From assembly GCF_001949145.1 (NCBI RefSeq), contig NW_019091492.1, positions 651,551 through 715,550 on the forward strand: a stretch of DNA of 64,000 bases. The letters run 5' to 3'. Positions 25,201 to 37,200 of this stretch are shown here, piece by piece. The notes under the pieces were generated by a model. The model saw only the letters and a program-made list of their open reading frames with translations, made no database searches and was not told where the DNA came from. This DNA comes from Acanthaster planci. Taxonomy: Eukaryota; Echinodermata; Asteroidea; Valvatida; Acanthasteridae. Made by a program: the position numbers and the translations under genes. Each line of letters opens with the position of its first letter. Within the stretch, counting starts at the first letter, position 1.

Positions 25201-28200
25201 AGCAAGTATGGCAAAAAAGCAATGCAGAACACAGTGCACACCATTAGATGTTGGCCTAGAAGAGGCTGTTTCAAGGTGGGCATCTCACAAACTATAGCGT
25301 AATTTCTGTAACCAGAATTAGAAGCCATCACTGCGGTGGCACAACGCTCGTGTAGAGGTGGCACGCGCATGTGACTAATAGAGTGAAGCGACCTGTCAAA
25401 TGCATGTATGCGTGTCACGCATAATACTGCACGTGTGAGTGCAGTGCCACCGAAGTTACGGCATCTCCTGGACAGTTTGTCTATATGTACTCCAAATGTT
25501 AATAATTTGTTCAATGTTCACGTGCAGTACTGTACAGATTCAAATGTATTTGAAACCTTTAAAATAAACTTATTATTTAAGCATTCATGCATGTGCTCGG
25601 AAATCCTTAAATGTCGCCATGTTGGCTTAGTACACGGATACTGGCTTTTTCATATGATGCACTTTGACCCACAAAGCTGCCTAAATGATAATTCTTTGCA
25701 ATCCTTTTGAGCACAATATGTATGCAACCAGCCACTCCAAATATGTTATGATGTGGCAGACTGGTTGGTTGTTACTCACCAAGTCTATTACTAATCCAAC
25801 CACTGCCTATTAAGTGAAAAGAAAGTGAATTCCTAGGTCACTCCTCTCCATAAGTTTTTTTTTTCGTCTTATTCATTTTCATCAGGAATAGTTGGATGTC
25901 ACTGGATAACTGTGAATGTTGAAAATACAACTCAGGTATGGTACAAAAAAACCTTCCTGAAAATCTTTTAATTTCAAAAAATATGGTAGTTTAACACAAA
26001 AGAATTTCAAATAGGAGCTTTGGCAATACCATAAAATGCTTGAATAACTACCCAGTTAAATGTAACTACCTACAAAATTTTTCAATAACTCTGGAAATAT
26101 AATCTATAAATGCAATAATCTACTTGAATCTGCAACTTAGTAAAGAAAGAAAGTATCCACATACCTTCATGCAGTGCATCTGCATGGCCACCGCTCGGAC
26201 CACGGCAGAACAGAAGACCGGTGGGGGTGTGAAGCGCATACCCCCTGTCGGAGATGACATGGTCAGGAGTGACAGACCATCCCCACCCCCTGAGGCCGAG
26301 CCATCACACAGCAACAATGCTAGGCAGATGTTCAGCAGTGACTGGATCAAATCAATACGATATTGTATGTGAATCAGCCAGGTAATGTCAGCTAAATGGG
26401 ACACAGGACTGAACAAAATGCAGCATGAGGGTGAGGGCTTGAATCTATCCACTAAAACATTTTCAACGAGCAACCTTACAGTCCTCAGAAGAAACTAAAC
26501 ACTGGTAAAGATTTTCTGAAGGTTTCAAAAGTTACAACAAAAAAAGACACTTCTGAGTCTATCACATCAATGCTTCACTTTGCATTTCATTTGACTCATC
26601 CCTGTATCCATGTAATAAACAAAGTGGACTTTGAATTCCTCCCCTGCATTAGTGTGGGTGGGGTCTCCTAGTGATACTAACCCCTGCCCAGCCTACATAT
26701 GCAAATTTCCCATGTGCCTATTACAATTCGCTGAAAAGACTTGATTATGCATTCTGCCCCTTGACCCTCCACAATGCACTGCTATCCCACCGCCATGTTT
26801 GTCCTTCTTTTTGAAGCGGTGAAAACCAACGGAGCAAAACTGGGAAGGATGGGCAGGAGCAGCTGGGCAGAGGTAAGTATCACTAGGAGACCTGACCCAC
26901 ACTAATGTGGGCGAGGAGACTCCTGCGTTCACATACCCCTGCCAAGCCTACATATGCAGAGTGGCACTGTACCCTGGAGGTGGGTCAGCAACGGGAGTGT
27001 AATTACTACTAGAAACATAAGGTGGGCGTCGCCAGAGTGAGCACTCACCAGAAGAAACCCTTAGGTTGAAGTATCCACCATCCGGCTCAGACCAGTGCTG
27101 GACATTGTCCGGACTGCCGAGCGCAAGGTCGCTATGCCATGGGCTGTTTTGCTCTGCAGAACATCTTTCAGGTAACACTCGGTGAAGGTGGAGGAAGATT
27201 TCCAGCACGCCGCCTGGCAGATTTCAGCTAGAGGAACTCCTCTGAAGTACGACCAGGGTGCAGAGGCAGCCCGCACGCCATCAGCCCTCACATCAGATCA
27301 GGTCGTCTCATCATGTTGTGCTGACCAGTCTTGGTGATCAAAGATAATGGCCAAGACCGTCTATCGGGCAATAATGTCCTTCAATGCCAGATGAAAGGGT
27401 TTCGTCGTGGTGATGAAGAGCTGGGAATTAGATCCTCAATGATGCTCAGTCCTGGCAGGATACCACTTGAGAGTCCGGACCTGGCCATCTCTTGTCAGAG
27501 TTGGGAATTAATATATTGGGAGGCTGGAAGATAGGAATCTGGTTTTTTGTCAGAAACCTGATGGTTGGGATAAGGCGATCCCTGTGGCTCCCAGCTGGTG
27601 TGACCATCAGCAACGGAGTTTTGATCACAGCGGGTCTGGTCCGAAAGATTTTTTTTTAGCCGAACATGAACAATTATGAGTGAACCTGACATGAAAATAG
27701 ATCCCTCCCGCCAATTACAAACCAACGGAAATTTCCCACACCCGGTCCTTTTATGAACTGGTTCTCAAGTTAATTAAACCTTTACTTTCCAAGGAGTTTC
27801 CAAGGAGTGCTTTGCCTGGCCACGCGTGCGGCACAGGCAGGGCGGCCGGCCAGCCACTGTTGCGTCAAACAAGTAGGCATATTTGGAATCATCGTTTTAT
27901 TCATTCGAATCACATTTAATTATATGATTTAAACTTTATTAACAAGTTAAAGGCTGTACATCGAATAATAATCCACTGCATATACATGTACTGCATCGCA
28001 CAGTACATGTAGGCCTGCAGTTCATGTACATTGCCGTGTACATGAAAGCTTGCTGGTGCATGATGCCAGGCTTGCACTCCATGAATGGGATAAGTGTCAA
28101 CACGTGTAATACGAGGTTGACCGTAAGACGAGGTTTTTTGGAGAGTCCCTTCGAGCTTGTATTAAGCGTGTTCGACTGTACACATCTTCCACAGTATGCA

Positions 28201-31200
28201 CTGGTAGTAGGGAGACCATCAGAGGATTTCAAAGCATGAGAACTGGGGGTAAATATCAAATGCCTGGACCCGGCTAATGGGGAGTAAGTTTACTTGCCCC
28301 AAGTGCAGTGCCAACGGACAGAGCCACCACAATCCGGGACATGATCCAGAGCTGGGTCCTGATGAGGGAATGGTTCTGGCTGGACAGTAGAGACCACTTC
28401 AGCCTCCGAGAACATCCCTTTTAAGGTAGGAGGGACGGCCGGCAGGGGATTCGGCTCGGGTGCCGTCGCTGCTGGCAGAGGCTTGGCATCTATCCTGCGG
28501 GCAAGAGAGTGAAGGCCTCTGAGATGGACTGGAGGGTCATCATCCAAGGGGGCGGATCTGGATCGGAGCGGCATTTCTTCATAGCCTTGGACGAGGAAGA
28601 AGAAGCGGAAAAGATGTCTTGGCCTTGTGCTCCTTAGCCTTCACTGGTGCAGGGAAGCCAAAGGCCGGGACGGTTGGAGGTACAACAGGGCAGGGGTCTC
28701 CCGAATGGTCGGTCGTATCCTGCGAGGAGCGTTCCAGGTCATGATTAGTGGCCTCATGACCGGAGTCCATTGGCAGACAGGAGCTGCAGATGGGGTATGG
28801 CGGACGAAAGCCCCGGCGGCATAGCACTCCAAAGGGGGCGGCATCGTCCGATGCAACGGGAGGCTGAGTACCATGCTGAATTGCAGGACTCGCCCGTGGC
28901 AGAGCGGTGGAGCGTGTCCAACTCGCTGTGTAACCCGTTGCCCACTTGGAGGGAATTAACTGGCCCAGATTCCAAGTGGGCACCACCTGGCGGGCAGAAG
29001 CCGTTAAGGGACCAGGGGCAGACGGCAGACTGGCGCCCATGAGCCCATCATCGGTCAGTAGGGTTGCCTGGGGATGCAGTAGGTAGCAATGCCCGGTACC
29101 CACGGCATGGAGAAGGGACTGCTCATCATTCTCTGGTCACTGTGATCAAGGGTAGCGTTGCGGCATAGCTCGCTCAACCTGATCTGTAGATATGTGGAGC
29201 GGGCGTCGATGATCCCGGTCAGCAGGTGTACAGAGCATTCAGCAGTGACCAAGGGCGGTGTTATGGTACCGCTCGCTCAGCCCGATCAATTCTGGTAATG
29301 GTCATCAGTGATCAGGGTATTGTTGCGGCATAGCTCGCTCAACCCTGCCTATTCATTCCAATGGGTCTCTCTTCATTGAGGCTGTTAATCGGATAACACA
29401 AACGCATCACAAAAGAGCGGGGCAGTCCGCCAAGCCCCGCTACATGGCCAGACCCATATAACATTGGGCCGTTATTATTCGAACGCACGCACCACACAGA
29501 GAACAAAGGGCTGCCCAGCCCTGTTCAACGGCCATACACAACACACAATGGTAAGTCACACCCAAAGCTGTTGATAATGCATAGAAAAAAGGGGCAGAAA
29601 AGAACAACAAAATATACAAAATACGAGATATGAAATACGAGAATAAGAACTCTTACCAACAGATAAGAAATCACTTTTATACGTAAACAAAAACAAGTCA
29701 ATTCACAAAGGTGAAAGATATGAACTCGAAACTGTGAAAATGCCAGAAAAGACACGTCTGTAAACGATAGGCGCTGAGAAAAGAAGGAAGAACACGGCGG
29801 CGGGATCGCAGTGCATTTTGAAGGGTCAAGGGGCAGAATGCATAATCAAGTCTTTTCAGCGAATTGTAATCGGCACATGGGAAATTTGCATATGTAGGCT
29901 GGGCAGGGGTATGTGAAAGCAGGAGACCAGGTTTTTTGGTAAGTGCTTGCCAAAATTTTTCACTGGCCGCAACTCACTCCATTGACAATTACCACAAGTC
30001 TACTAGGCTTTGCTGTCCCATATCTCGGTCAAATGAATCACAACTTTCAGAGCAATACAGCATCAGTAATGACAAGTCTTAGGAAGTACATTTTCAGCAC
30101 AAATTTTACGATATACAAAATCGAAAAGACAGGCCCCAAATCCAGGAGTGGTATCTTCTGCAACAATAACGAATTTAGATATTTCCCAAGCATCGATCTT
30201 GTTACCTATTACTGGAATACTCATGAGAAAGCCTTGATTGTTGTACAACTAACCCTTCCAGTCAGTAAAGATTTTGTTATAGATAACTCCACACAGTCTT
30301 TCCCTTAAGGGACTCACAGGGTGAAGAACGATTATGGCACTTCAGTGCATGTGTCCTCAAGCAAGGTATCCAACTACAATGATAACCATAGGGCAATTCA
30401 GTTTGCTTGAAAACAAATGAAATGCTGTAAGCTGGTGATGATAACCAAGCCTGCCCTCACAGTTGCTTACACATTTATAGTTTACTGACAAGGGGTAATG
30501 TTGGTTTTAACAGTGCTCAAAGGGTAATATATGAAAACATACTCAAAGTCCATTGCCTGCCCCCAAATAAGAAGTAAATATTAGAAAATTGCTCCAGAAA
30601 TGTGATGGAAGACTGTCTGGTACCTTGAGGTGTGGGAGATGGCTGATGATGCTCTGCCTAGTCAGGGTCACATAGATACCCTTCAAGAAGTTGGCTGCAG
30701 ACTCCCAGTCCATGTGACGCTGAAATCAAGCAAAGAGAATAGGATTAGGTTTAATTGGAGTGAGACTTTGATTGATTTAAGGTTCGGTTTTGCTTGGCTT
30801 AGTTGGATGCAGCTAGAATGCATTTGGATTGGGGCAAGTCAGGTTGGTTCATTAGGGTTACATAGATTAGAGAGGAATAGGACAGACACACCCAGTATCT
30901 ACATAAAAGTAGGGACCCAAAATGGAGATGGAACCAGATCATACAAGGATTACAAACACGCATAATTTTTCATATCTTGGTAAAAAAATAAAGTATAAGC
31001 AGTCAAGAAATAGAGGAAGGGGGCAGGGCCGATAGCGCACCCATACTTAAGCCACTACTGCAATCCGCAATCAATGTTAACCACCTAACAGATAACAAAA
31101 CATCCCTGATTGACTGATTCAGTGACACCAACTGCACATAGGGTCATAAGCTAAGGTAAGGTCAATCAAGAACAAAACTTGATATCACATGGTCAAAAAT

Positions 31201-34200
31201 GTACAGTGTGTGTGAGTGTTGGGGGAAGGCTACTACGTGTCAGTGTTCTCGAATAACCTGCAGTGTCATTTAGTTTGAGCATGCACTGTTGAAATACTGA
31301 ACTGGCTCAGTATGAACGCATACATGTATTCTCTCCAATGCCATATATGTTCAAGCTGCACACATCATACACACTGGCATTCATGTTGAAGACAAATCAC
31401 GATTTTGATTGGTCACCAAACATCACAGGGTGGGGCTTGATGGATAAGTTTACTGGATGAGGATTAATGATTGGAGAATCATGCACAAATCCAATGGAAG
31501 CCATTGGACCAAATTTGTAAGTTTTTATGACAGGAGAGCAACAGGGCGGCCACACATACTGGCACCACAGTTGGGAGACTACACACAAATTCTTTATGGA
31601 CACAAATTTACAACTTGGTCCTGAATTCCCAGATAAAAGAAATTCGTTCCCTCAACACAGGGCCGGTCAAATCACAACTGCATGCCAGTACACACAAGGT
31701 GTGTGCACATGACGAGGAGGACAGGCATAGTGTGGACATCCAAACACAAGAATGTCTACATAATGTAGAGTTAGAAGACTTTGTATGGCCTCACATACAT
31801 CCACACAATGCTTCCCCTCTCTGAAAAACAGCTGCAAAGGCAATTTGGGGACAGGGTTAACTGTTGCAAAATGAAGAACAACAGTCCAGGAAATCATCAT
31901 CAAAAGTGAAGCATCTTCTCCAAGTTTTCTTAATTGGGGTAGAACAAAGGAATGTCTGTCCACACTACAAATTGGAATCAAGCAAGTGTGTGCTCGGGGT
32001 GAGTTAACCCCACAGACGCACCATGAGTGTCGGCTTCTTGTGAATCTTATTGAAGAGTTTATCCAGTCTCTTCAGGATGAGGATGAGGGCTGGGCGAAGG
32101 TCTTGGCTGGTCCAATCTGTCTGTGGGATCATCTGGGTGATGTACATCTGTAGCCCCTTGCAACCCATGGTGATGGGGTCGTGGGGTGCTACCTTCAGCA
32201 GGGTGTGGGCCACTTCAGCTAGCCTCTGAAAGGAAGAAAGAAGCCAAGGAATGACTCTCATTTCCAACCGGAAACAAATGTTTTGAATGAAATTTTTGTT
32301 TTGAATGATGCTGAGTACAAAAGCAGAAGATGGCACCACTCACTGCACACTAATGAGAAACTCACTGACAACTCACTGACAAACCCAACAGTTATACTAT
32401 GTGCTGTGCATAGTGAGTTTTGGAAGTGTGCAGTACAAAAACCATGTAGTAACCCTTGCTCTGATTTTTATTTTTTCTTATTTGTGCACACATTTCACTA
32501 ACTATTTTATGCCTTGACACTTTGTGGGAGGATTTATTATATTGAAGGTCGTTCAGATAGTGCTAAAGAAAGAATTCAGAATATTCTTTTGTAGTTTGAT
32601 TACAAAGGCCTAAATAAGCTCTCTGATTTAGCATGTTGTTGGTTGTTATAACCATGTTGGCTCGTAAATCAAGGTACTTTTATGCACTCCGAGAAACTGT
32701 GTTCAACACTGGTTCCATGGAAGGGTTTTGGCAGTGTGAAAGTCAAGTATTTCCAAAGTACTTTACATGCATATCTTGCAAGGGAAGACTTAATGAAAGG
32801 ACTTTGCATCATGTCTTCACAAATAGTAACAAGCATTACAGTCTCAACCTGAACCTCATGCTATTCATGAACTACAGCAAAGTTATTCCTAGTATTGTTC
32901 AGCCACTTTAATAGCGACAGTTCTAATGTGATAGTGCTCTCGATGACAGTGAGAAATACACCCAAAGTACCTGTACTAATGAAGTACTGAACCACAACTA
33001 GGCTATGCTCAATTTCCACTCCCTAAAAAGCACTGCCCATGGCCAGGTCATAGTCTTGGGCAAGTTCAAGCAATGACCATAGTTAACTATTGCTCAAACT
33101 CATGTTGTTCCAAACAATAGATTGCTGGACAATTCTGGATGACCATTTGGAACCAGGCCCTGGGGCACAGTTGCATCAATGGTTTATAGCAAAAGCCTTT
33201 TTTGTAATCAGTTGTACAGGTTCCCTTGACATAAAATGGACTGATTGGTGCACAGGTGACAGAGGTCATGAACAAAAAAACATGTAAATGGAGACAGGCT
33301 GTGAGTGGTAATTTTGCTAAAGGTGTCTGCACTAGAAAGCAGGAGGTCATGGGTTCGAGTCCCACCAAAGTCAGCTGGAGAAGTTCTCCATAAGCCTTTG
33401 GACAACACAATATACGTAAGTGAAGAACAAAAATACAAAATATAAGATAAATAAAAAGAGTATGACAAGGTTGCTTGAAGAGAATTGTATTGCATGTAAG
33501 AAGCAACTGACTGGCCATCAAACTGTTTGCACTCAAAAATTACCACTGGATGTAGAAAATATCCTGCCTGATCCACTCACCAAGTGGCAGCGTTGGTCCA
33601 GTAGCTCCAGGGAGGAAGAGGAGCTATGCTGTCTGGATTCGTTGTGGGGTCGTAGCTCCTTCAGCCTAGCCAGGCTGTGGCAGTAGTAGCCGGCTGCTAC
33701 ATTCAGCAGCATGTCCCGCGGCTTGCAGAACTCGTTCATTGGCTCTGCGTCCTCCGAGTCATCCTCATAGCGGCGCCGGACACGGTAGTCATTGTATCTG
33801 AGCCAAGACAGAGGACAAGGATGCAAGTTATTCATTGTGCCAAGGGAGCCAGCTTTCCAAAATTTTGGCTTAATCACTTGGCATAGGTTTTTCATGAAAG
33901 CATTTGCATGAATTGACACCTTTTACTGATCGATGGTTACAAGTGGACAAATCCTCGAAACCACTCTCAAGACAATTATTTTGCCTGTATTCCACAATTC
34001 AAGCACCATCTCAAGCACTGAATTCATATCAGTCTGTAAGTTTGGAAAGTTTCTTGAGGGATCCAAATGACAACCCCCCCAAAATTTGACGAAGGCTTCA
34101 CTGGGGAAACCTTCTGTTTCTGTTCCAGATAAAAGTAGCTGATTTGAGCCGGGGGCAGGGACAGGAGCTGCCCTCCTTGGCATTTCTCTCGATATCGTTG

Positions 34201-37200
34201 CCATTCATTTGTTTCATGTCAGGCTTCAGAAGTTTTTCTCACAATGCCTTGCCATCCTTTTGACACCAATTTTATAAAATCAGTTGTATGATCTCGAGAA
34301 ATAGCCTTTGTTTTTAAGACAGGGTGCTCCAAAGTAATAAAATATTTTGGCTGATCATATGGTGCACAGTATGTAAAGAACAAAATAAAATGCAGTTAAC
34401 ATTGCTATCTTTTGGGTAATGCAAAGCACAAGATTGACCGCTTACCCAAAGAGGTCACAGTAATATACTTCCCAAATTTGACATCACTTCACGTCGATTA
34501 TGAAGACTACAAATCATCATCCCTATAAGTCTGAAATCTAATGATCCATGGAGGATTCTCAAGCCTGTGGCATACGTAGGCCACAGACTCACACAGAGTC
34601 CACAAGCAGTAAGCCTAGTCACGTTATGTTTTAATGGGCAATGTCAACATACACACTAACAAAGGTAAAAAAGTTGGTGGCAGAAGTGATCAAATGCTCT
34701 ATTTATGCAAGGCATGCAATCAGTCATCGCAAGCCACTGGCAAAACTGAAAGGGTTTTGACACAAGAACAGACATTCCCACTGACCTGAACTGGAAATCT
34801 TCCCTCATGTCTTCTTCCCCTAGGTCAGCCCCAGCAGCATTCATGGCTGACTTACGGGAGGCCTTGTGAACCGAGCTCTGCTGGGAGTTGTTGGAACTCT
34901 TGAAGCTTGTTGTAGCATTGACATTCTCAATCTTGCGGCTTGGCCCGCTGGTGCTGCTAGAGACATCAAGCAATGAAAAAAGGAATGAAGAACAATTATA
35001 TAATAGTAGTTCAAGATTGTGGATTTCTGTGAAATTAATGATGCACACATGACGTGAAAATGCAGAAATGCTAAGACACAGACCGGCTCACAGGATTTTA
35101 AGTGATTCAATAGAAAGTCAGAAAGTCAAGTCCATCATTTGTCATTTGCGCAATACGTTCATTTAACTAAGGTAACAAAATCTAAACAAGGATGCTTTAC
35201 AACTAGCCTCATGAAGTTAGGGCTAAGCGAATGATGAATATTCAGAGACAAACTTTTTTTTAGGCTTTCAACTTCAAATCAAAAATTCCACTATCAGGTA
35301 TTCAATTGCAACCCTAATTTAGCATCTGGGGCAGGCTTTCATTCAGCCAATTCTAGACAAATAGCAAAGGGTTGCTCACAATTTATCAACATAGGCTATC
35401 ACTTGATTTGAGACTGAATGATTTGTAATGGACTTACAACTGACTTTCATTTCTTCCAATACTGCTATCTATCATGAGCCAACAAATGGGTGTATTCCTC
35501 TAAACTCAGCCACATGGGCCCAATGCCACGATTTTATGCTAACAGAGGCTCCATGTATTTCATGAAGATCGTAAGCAATAAGCATGGCAAAAGACATACT
35601 TAGCTCGGACGAAAAATTTGCGTAATGTAGTAAACAAACAACAGAAATCTCTATGTGCATGTAACAGCAAGGATAACGATGCCAAACACCACCATGCAAT
35701 GGTGTTAAGTACAACTTTTCTGAAAACCGTTAAGCAGATCCATAGAAGTGGGCACTGTTTCACCATGTTCACTACTACTTGTGCAGATTTGGTTGGAGAT
35801 AAGCGTCTCTCGGGATCTATGCATACAGTGAATATTAACTATTAACGGGGAGGATACTGTGACAGTTACAGACATTTAGACAAGCTGTACAGGACAAGTT
35901 GAAATTAGGTATGGTACAACTAAAATGTTGGCTGGGCCTACCGTGCCAAAGTTTCAGCGCCTATGATGAGCGCCTTAATGCACACTCCCATGCTATTGAT
36001 GACGGCTGTTTCTGACTTGGCAGCGCTGGGATTGTCTCTCTTCTTGGTCTGCTCCTTGACGTGCTCTAGGTAGAGGGGCACAAGATCTGCTAGAACACTC
36101 TGGAAGAGGGGAGGAAAAAAATATAACAACAGCAATTCAAATGGCACAGTCTACAACTTCGGACCTACACAAGCCAAACCTGAATGTCAGCCACAACAGG
36201 ACTTTTAGGACCTGCATAGGCCCTCCATGAATGTCAGTCACATGCTATGGGACTGTTTAGGACCTATGTAGGTCCTTTGTGAATGTCAGTCACAGCAGGA
36301 CTGCTTCAGACCTGCATGGGCCCTCCATGGATGTCAGCTCCTGCAGGTCTGCTTTGGACCTATGTAGGCTCTATATGAAATGTCAGTCATGTACTACAGG
36401 ATTGCCAAGGACCTGTCCTCCATGCATGTCAGTTATTGCAGGAAAAGTAAAGGGCCTGTAATTAGGCTGCCCATGAATGTCAGTTACAGTAGGACTGCTT
36501 AAGTCTTGCATAGGCCCTCCTGACAGCATAGCTATAATCATCGCCCCCCCCTCCTGGAATTTAGAAAATAAAGAAAATAAAATTCTAAAGAAAACACTGG
36601 GACTTGCATCCCCCACCAACACCCGGCTCCCCAGGTACACTGCTGTAGGCCCTAAACAAATGTCACTCAGATGCTTACAGCTTGCATTATATGCAATTAA
36701 AGTTGCACTTACTGTGTGCAAGGTGATTCCAAAAGATTCAGGTAGCTTTGCTTCCAATCTGTTAACTAGGACACTGCTGCTTTATGCCAGTTTCTTGGGT
36801 CACAATTCCCCCAAAACCTCTGGCCAATGTGCAGCAGTCTGATTTTACGTCAGTCATTCATTTCTGAGTTTGCAAGTAGTACTTGTTAGCAAAGTCATAA
36901 CCAGCACTGTGGCTGGCAGACCCTGAAGTTTTACAATTGCACAAATGATTCTTGACATTATTATGAATTCACCCAACCATGGGTGGTCTGAATTGAATCA
37001 GGGGCTTCTTTGTATGCATGAAACATTACTCAAAGTGAAGGTGGAAGAATTCCAAAAGTGAGTGGAAGGAAGTTATCCCTGTGCTTACCAGCATCTGTGC
37101 ACTGCGGACAGACTCAGGAGCATAGGCCACCACAATGGCACACAGGCGTATGGCTTCAGCAATTGTAAATGTTGCCAAGTGATCGTTACTGTAACAGAAA

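Larger units (their letters stand above)
18644..26164. other. unc80 intron 25 (7.5 kb)
   Basis: The largest intron of the window. I see no nested gene. It holds the G-rich dispersed repeat at about 22370-22540, a short GGCA run at 23510-23527 and many T/A tracts. A Lys-rich frame at 21680-21985 comes from an A-rich stretch and is not convincing. Confidence 0.5.
26647..29932 (-). mobile_element. Internally deleted DIRS-like (tyrosine recombinase) retrotransposon
   Basis: A roughly 3.3 kb insertion in unc80 intron 24, in the same orientation as the gene. On the minus strand the order is: inverted terminal repeat (29910-29779), GC-rich gag-like region (29103-28290), AT-rich nested insertion, remnant of the protein stretch between RNase H and recombinase (27700-27446), recombinase C-terminus (27290-27061), a copy of the arm tip (26958-26913), and the other inverted end (26813-26681). 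DIRS elements have gag, RT-RNase H and tyrosine recombinase between inverted ends, with an internal complementary region (family knowledge). The RT and most of the RNase H are absent, and frames are broken, so this copy is dead. A Ngaro or PAT relative is less likely because those have split direct repeats. Confidence 0.72.

Noticed and set aside
28627-29042. Plus-strand frames across the gag-like region
   Set aside because: Shadows of the GC-rich minus-strand gag-like frames of the element.
29943-30308. 121-codon plus-strand frame next to the DIRS-like element
   Set aside because: It starts outside the element, resembles nothing I know, and lies antisense in an intron.
33292-33366. Functional tRNA gene
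   Set aside because: Good B box only; stems do not pair and a SINE body follows.
36150-36525. CRISPR-like array
   Set aside because: Units are contiguous diverged minisatellite repeats without constant repeats and unique spacers, in a eukaryotic intron.
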